Shown here piece by piece: positions 58,870-64,000 of a DNA stretch of 64,000 bases (within the stretch, counting starts at the first letter, position 1; the number at the start of each line of letters is the position of its first letter). The stretch is from contig OZ005661.1 of NCBI GenBank assembly GCA_963930645.1, positions 194,097,532-194,161,531 on the forward strand. Reading direction: 5' to 3'. The translations under genes and the position numbers were made by a program. Below the pieces are notes generated by a model that saw only the letters and a list, made by a program, of their open reading frames with translations, ran no database searches and was not told where the DNA came from. The stretch comes from Salticus scenicus (lineage: Eukaryota; Arthropoda; Arachnida; Araneae; Salticidae).

Positions 58870-59480
58870 GGTACTAACACTACTACAGAAATTTAATTTG
58901 GATGTTGGCAGCTATGCTATCAACTTCGATAGCAGAACATTTCTGCCACTAAAAGGGAACACTTTATTTATAAGTTTCCATTGATCAAATTTTCCCTATG
59001 ACTTTTATCTTAAAGTATAAATACATGGAGATTTGTGGAAATTAAAGATATTTTTCCATTATCTTTTCCACTTAACTCAGAGTATCAAAATTATAAACTA
59101 AACATGCATTTAATACCTCTAGTAAATAATTAACACCAAATAGCGAAAAAATATAAATAATAAATGTACGGCACTTTTATCTGCTTGAAAATGTATTAAT
59201 TTAATATTTTTAAAAATTGGCTGAACTATAAAGAAGTTTGCATTTTACTGTACTTGATCAAAGATATGTTAATATCTGTATATTTAGCTATTTTTTATTA
59301 GATTTTGTTTAATAAATATTTAAAAGCAGGGCATTTCCTTTCGTTAAAAGATTCTCTATTTGTTATAAAACTATCTTCTACAGAATAAAATTCGAAAATT
59401 GAAGAGCCAAAAGAAGGAGGTTAAAAAAAAGGGCGGGGGACTTTTATTAAGCATATTTCTATGACTCAAACATTTTTAAA

Positions 59481-59511
<31 letters not shown>

Positions 59512-61025
59512 CTTATGAATTTATATATATATTTTATCGGTAAATATAAAATTCAGTTTGCACAAATGTTAAGTATTCTTTTTAGGACGGAGGCCTATTA
59601 GTTCAAATCTGGATAAAAACGTCGCGTCGTTGCCAGTTTTTGTAGACCAGTTTTGTATAACATCAAAAAGGAGGAAAATAAATTAGAAATATAAGTCCTA
59701 TCGTTACAAATTCGGTACCAAATGAAAAGGGCGATTTTTGTGAATCCAGGGGTGCAAACAGTTTTTCGACACGGCAATTAGATTTTTTAAAATTTACTAA
59801 AATATGAAATTTCGGTAACAATATTTCCTTTTAATTCATTTCAGTCATTTTAAAAAGTACGTGGCCCAGTTTTACGGTCAAACGACGAGATAAAAAGTAA
59901 TTAAAAATAAAAAATAAAAATTTTACAGATTGCAAGTAATAGCCCTCTGTACTAAACTAAATTATGTCTTTAACAGAATTTTAAATTTTAAATTTTTATG
60001 TTTATATTTTTGTTATTATTCGTATCAAAATATTTTAATATCTGTTGTCCTGTAACTTGCCATTGGAAATAAATAAATAAATAAAGTACGAAAGTTACTA
60101 ATGAGTTTGTGTTTCTACTTTCGTCTTTCATCTTATGGCATTTACATGATTATAGATCTAATCTATATTAATCATATACCTACTATTAAATTTATGTATA
60201 CAGAAAGATTTTTTTAAATCTATTTATAGCTGTAAATAAAGCTCCATTTGTCTTATTGCAATCTTTGTTGAGTTCGACCATTTTTTGTAAACTGCCTTTT
60301 ATTATAAAAATGCCTTTCACGTGACACCCCCCCCCTTTTTTTTTAAGTTTTTATTTATAAAGTGAAAATAGTGATTCTCTTAATTAAACTAATGTGAAAT
60401 TTTATTCATTTCTTTTTTTAAATTAATGTATTTTATATTGCATTAAAAAAATAGATCATTAGTGTAAATTCCACGCCACGATTTTTTTTAAATATTGTAT
60501 CTCAAAATTAGTGTTTTATTTTTATTTCGCTCATAGATTCTATTTCATACTTTTAGAACAGTTTTGCATTTTTCATAAGAGCACCCATGTAGATTCTCAA
60601 AAATAAATATTACCTTTATTTCTATTCCATTTAACAATATCCAATTAGTAATAGCTCTTGTGGATACTCATTTGTAGTCTCCCAATTAAGGTTTCTCAGA
60701 ATATACATGTATCTGAAACCTGAAACTTTCCAGGGAAGTCGACCCCGAAATCGGAAGGTTTTTGCCTAAATATAAAATTTGGATAAAATTAACATTTCAA
60801 AATTAATTAAACTCGTTATAAAATAAATTATTCAATAAATCTGTTACTTTTCCCACTAGAAACTCGGTGTGATAATTCATAGTTTATGAAAGATATTAAC
60901 TGTTAATTGTTTTCTTATCTGTACTAAATTCTTCACGGGTTATTATTAATTTAATTACAAAGTAATTCTTTTTGGTTAACGTGGATTTCGGCGACATTTA
61001 ATCTTCTGTTATTCTTAATTTTACT
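58870..61025. other. AT-rich, nothing recognised
   Basis: Poly-A near 59489-59510, poly-C near 60326-60334, (AAAT)n near 60070-60084. No gene or transposon end found. Confidence 0.4.
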
Positions 61026-61027
61026 AT

Positions 61028-61600
61028 GTTTTTGTGGTCTACAAATCAAATGAGTTTTTTTTCGAAAGTGCAAAATTGTTAGTTGGCTCGAAAAGGGGGG
61101 GGGGAGGGGATTGAAATTAGCGTTAGATCGTTTAAAATTAGTACATGTAGATTTTGGGGGCCTATAAATAGGATGAGGATATTTTCGAAAGTCTAAAATA
61201 ATTAGGAAGATCGGAAAGGGGGGGGGGGAGCGAAGGGGTAAAAAATAGAATTGGAGTTAGCTCGTTCAAAATATTAGGTACATAATGGTTGATATATAAG
61301 GGTTTTGGGGGTCTACAGATCGAATGAGAATATTTTCGAGAGTGTAAAATTTCTAAGAGTAGCGGGAAGGAGGGCGAATGGGAAAAAAAGTAAAAATACC
61401 GTTAGACCGTTTAAAATTGGTGCATATAGGTTTTCGGAACCTACAATATTTTCGAAAGTCTAAAATGATTAGAAACGGCGAATAGGGGGAGGGGGGACGA
61501 AGGGGTAAAAAAATAGAGAATGAGTTAGATCGTTCAAAATAGGAATATAACTGTTTTGGGTGTCTACAAATCGAATGAGAATATTTTAATATTGGAATAT
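61028..61600 (+). repeat. About 125-150 bp tandem array, five units
   Basis: ttttgggggtctacagatcg-like anchors occur near 61029, 61152, 61301, 61431 and 61554. Each unit has atattttcgaaagtctaaaa, a G-rich run and gttagatcgttcaaaat. It leads into the end-module remnant that follows. Confidence 0.8.
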
Positions 61601-61617
61601 TTTATAATAATGAAAAT

Positions 61618-61740
61618 AGCGTTGAACGCGTACAGACACGATGACAAACACACAGTCCTAGACACACCGACAAAATTTGCTGAAATAATTTTCGGATTTG
61701 ATGGTGTGTGAAACGTGTATATTTATGCATGTATGAAAAC
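61618..61740 (+). repeat. End-module remnant of modular hairpin family
   Basis: CA-rich cagacacgatgacaaacac, then gacaaaatttgctgaaa and gtgtgtgaaacgtgta, similar in order to the other modules. The hairpin is not seen. Confidence 0.5.
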
Positions 61741-61960
61741 GCATTCATAATACATATATACATATGTATATATAAGAGAAAGCATTAAACAGGCCATATG
61801 ATGTGCAAAAAAAAGTTCGTACAACACTGAAAATTAATATTAAGTAGTTTTCCCATTTATATACGTCACAGTGAATCAGAAATACTTTGTGAGACCCTGT
61901 TAGGCAACCAATTACGCTAATCATATCTTATTTCACAGATATTGGTATTGGTATTAGGAG

Positions 61961-62173
61961 TAAAGGCGAAAGATTGCACTGAGGTCCTAGACCTGAAGAG
62001 GAGTGCCTTCCGTGGGGGTCTTTCTAAGGGGTCTTAACGCGCATCTACACAAGTTTTGGTGAAAACCACGGGAAGCACCGAACAGCTCGGTCGACGAGAG
62101 CGACCTGTGATCGAACTCGTTATCTCACGTCTACCAGTTTACAGGACAGAACTTCTCGATTGCAAGCGGGCCC
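61961..62173 (-). repeat. SINE-like repeat, copy 6
   Basis: Nearly full length: tail near 61961 (taaaggcgaaagattgc), body with gggggtctttctaagg, gtcgacgagagcgacctg, complement of box B tgatcgaactcg near 62108-62119 and end at gcgggccc 62166-62173. Confidence 0.75.
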
Positions 62174-62179
62174 TTATTT

Positions 62180-62510
62180 TACAGGAAAAATTATTTTGTA
62201 TACATCAAATATATGTATATTAATTTTGTTACATCGTATTTAGTATAAAGGTACCAAATTGGGCTTTAAATATGTACCTCGCATAGAATATAAGAATTAT
62301 TTTAATTAGTTCCTTTTTCGATAATTATTGGTAGGAAACAATTTTATATTAATTTTTTTTTTTTAATTTTTTTTTCTATTAAACCAAATTGTAATATTAT
62401 ATATAATACAATATTGAATTATGTTAAATAATTCAATAAATAAAAAAATCTATTTTTAATAATTAAATTACGTATTATAAATTAAAATATTTTATTAAAT
62501 GAATTTTAAC

Positions 62511-62549
<39 letters not shown>

Positions 62550-63035
62550 ATATAAGCATTCTTTTTTTTTTTTTTTTAATCTTTTTTATTAAAATTATTT
62601 TACAATAAGATTCACAATTAAAATCTGAAACATTATTATTAGAGCAATCTTTTTTTTTTTTTTTTTTTTTTTTTTAATTATTGAAATGATATTTTTAATA
62701 ATTAAATTAGTTTTTCAATAAGGTCTTTTAAAATAAATAATTTTAATTAGCTCCTTATTTTTATGATCAATGATAGTAAAACATCTTTTGATGTTTAAGA
62801 ACATTTTGAAATAGTATTTTTATTTAAACGACCAAACAATAGTATTAAGCAATCTCATCTAATTGAATTATTAATATATATATATATATATTTATTTAAT
62901 AATTAAATTAATTTTTTATTAAAATATATTGCTATAAATTATGTATAAATATATAATCATTTATAGAAAAAGAATCGTTTTATACTTAAAAAAAAAAAAA
63001 AAAAAAAAAAAAATCTTCGTGGTGATTGTGGTAGT
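62180..63035. other. AT-rich, long A and T runs
   Basis: Poly-A at 62513-62547, poly-T at 62562-62577 and 62650-62675, (TA)n near 62874-62890, poly-A at 62990-63012. No gene. Confidence 0.5.
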
Positions 63036-63041
63036 GTTAAA

Positions 63042-63236
63042 GCCGGTTGATAACTTGAGTGCCCTACACCTGCGTGAAATGCTCTCTGGGGTGAGAATAG
63101 GGGGCGGGAGCCCTAGCCTATACTTGCGAAAGTTTCAAAGAAAACTACGGGAAACTCTCAACGGCTTGGTCGACGAACGCGACTTGGGATCGAACTTAAC
63201 ACTTCCATTCTACTAGCATCGATTACCGCTCGAATG
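63042..63236 (-). repeat. SINE-like repeat, copy 7
   Basis: gccggttgataacttgag, then gtttcaaagaaaactacggg, then ggtcgacgaacgcgacttgg, complement of box B ggatcgaactta near 63188-63199. The open frame across it is not a gene. Confidence 0.75.
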
Positions 63237-63865
63237 TTTAAATAAACTTTTTAACTGAAAGTCTAAACAACAGTATTAAACAATTTCACTTAATTGAAAT
63301 CTTAAAATTTTTATTTTTAATTAATAAGTTAGTTTTTTACATAGAATATTTCATTAAATATTTTTATAACTAGGTTTTCCTTATAATCATTCATATACAT
63401 ATATATAATCTTTTATTATTAAAAGTATTTTAAAACAGTTTTTTTTTTTTTTTTAATTAATATTAAAACCCGAAACAATAGTATTAAATAATCTTGATTA
63501 ATTTATTATATGTATATATTATATGTATATTAGTTAAATTAGTTTTCTAAATTTTTTAGTTCATTTTTTAAAACTTATTTTTATTTATTTTATTTTACTT
63601 TTTAATCATTCATAGAAAAAAAATATATACTATATTAATTTTTTTAAAAATAGGTTTTCTATTTAAAAGCTCTTTAATAACTCATCATTTTGCTTAAAGT
63701 AATATTTTTATAACTCTGAAAAAATTATCAAGGATTTATCATTTTAAAATTCACAGCAATTTTAACCAGTAAAAAGTTTCGTCTAGAAAATATCACTCCA
63801 ATGGAACAAAATTTTAGAAATTAATTTTAAAAAATTGAACAGTGAAATTGTTTTCCTTTTACTCT
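63237..63865. other. AT-rich, nothing recognised
   Basis: No gene or repeat family member seen. Confidence 0.4.
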
Positions 63866-63868
63866 AAA

Positions 63869-64000
63869 GGCCCACTAGCGGCCGAACAGTTCAGTGCTCA
63901 ATGCTGGTAGATCGGAAATGGTGGGTTCGATCCCATATTGTACTTATAGACATAGTCGTTTGGGGTTTTCCGAGTTTTTCTTTGAAATTCGCGTAAATGT
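63869..64000 (+). repeat. SINE-like repeat, copy 8 (cut by window end)
   Basis: Plus-strand copy with the tRNA-like head: ggcccactagcggccgaaca, then gctcaatgctggtagat, box B gggttcgatccca near 63922-63934, then the body (tccgagtttttctttgaaa). The window stops before the tail. Confidence 0.75.

Noticed and set aside
63869..63940. Functional tRNA gene
   Set aside because: Boxes A and B are tRNA-like but no full cloverleaf forms, and the segment recurs as part of a dispersed repeat.

Overview
The window is 64 kb of AT-rich eukaryotic nuclear DNA dominated by transposable elements, satellites and simple repeats. I find no host gene that I can name. The element mix (a BEL/Pao LTR retrotransposon, hAT, mariner, Tc1-like and Tigger elements, a Helitron, SINE-like repeats) together with the very long introns-or-intergenic style of the DNA suggests an arthropod. 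An arachnid, probably a spider, is my best guess, but that is inference from repeat style and not from a marker gene. Many short open frames start only at TTG or GTG and are homopolymer or minisatellite translations; they are not genes.

Region 1 (1-3451) holds a tandem array of 172-173 bp units with a conserved end module and terminal hairpin, followed by a 59-60 bp minisatellite with an ABAAB higher-order pattern. Region 2 (3452-15986) is one BEL/Pao retrotransposon with near-identical LTRs (about 99 %), a tRNA-Lys-type primer site, 5-bp target duplication, and all of gag, protease, reverse transcriptase, RNase H and integrase. It is broken by a 5.6 kb hAT insertion (TSD gttatatt) in gag and by two small frameshifts. 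The hAT insertion is itself packed with other repeats and has no transposase.

Region 3 (15987-19050) carries small inverted-repeat elements, one of which still encodes a fragment of a transposase-like DUF4817 N-terminus. Region 4 (about 19055-27715) is a roughly 2.35 kb repeat unit present twice in direct orientation. The first copy contains a 3344 bp Helitron and the second a 564 bp mariner remnant, and each copy shows the empty site of the other's insertion. Region 5 (27716-48800) is mostly featureless AT-rich DNA with a 56-bp minisatellite, SINE fragments, a Tc1-like palindromic MITE with an internal empty-site comparison, a possible exon, a possible TATA/Inr promoter and a Tigger-like element. 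Region 6 (48806-64000) contains a 2.1 kb hAT element that encloses another member of the modular hairpin family, further tandem repeats, a pair of inverted 17-bp-unit arrays, and several more SINE copies.

The elements do not form a pathway. Their nesting gives a relative history: the 2.35 kb unit was duplicated first, the Helitron and mariner landed later, and the BEL element and then its hAT passenger are recent. Coordinates of ends with target duplications are exact as read; those of diverged repeats are approximate.
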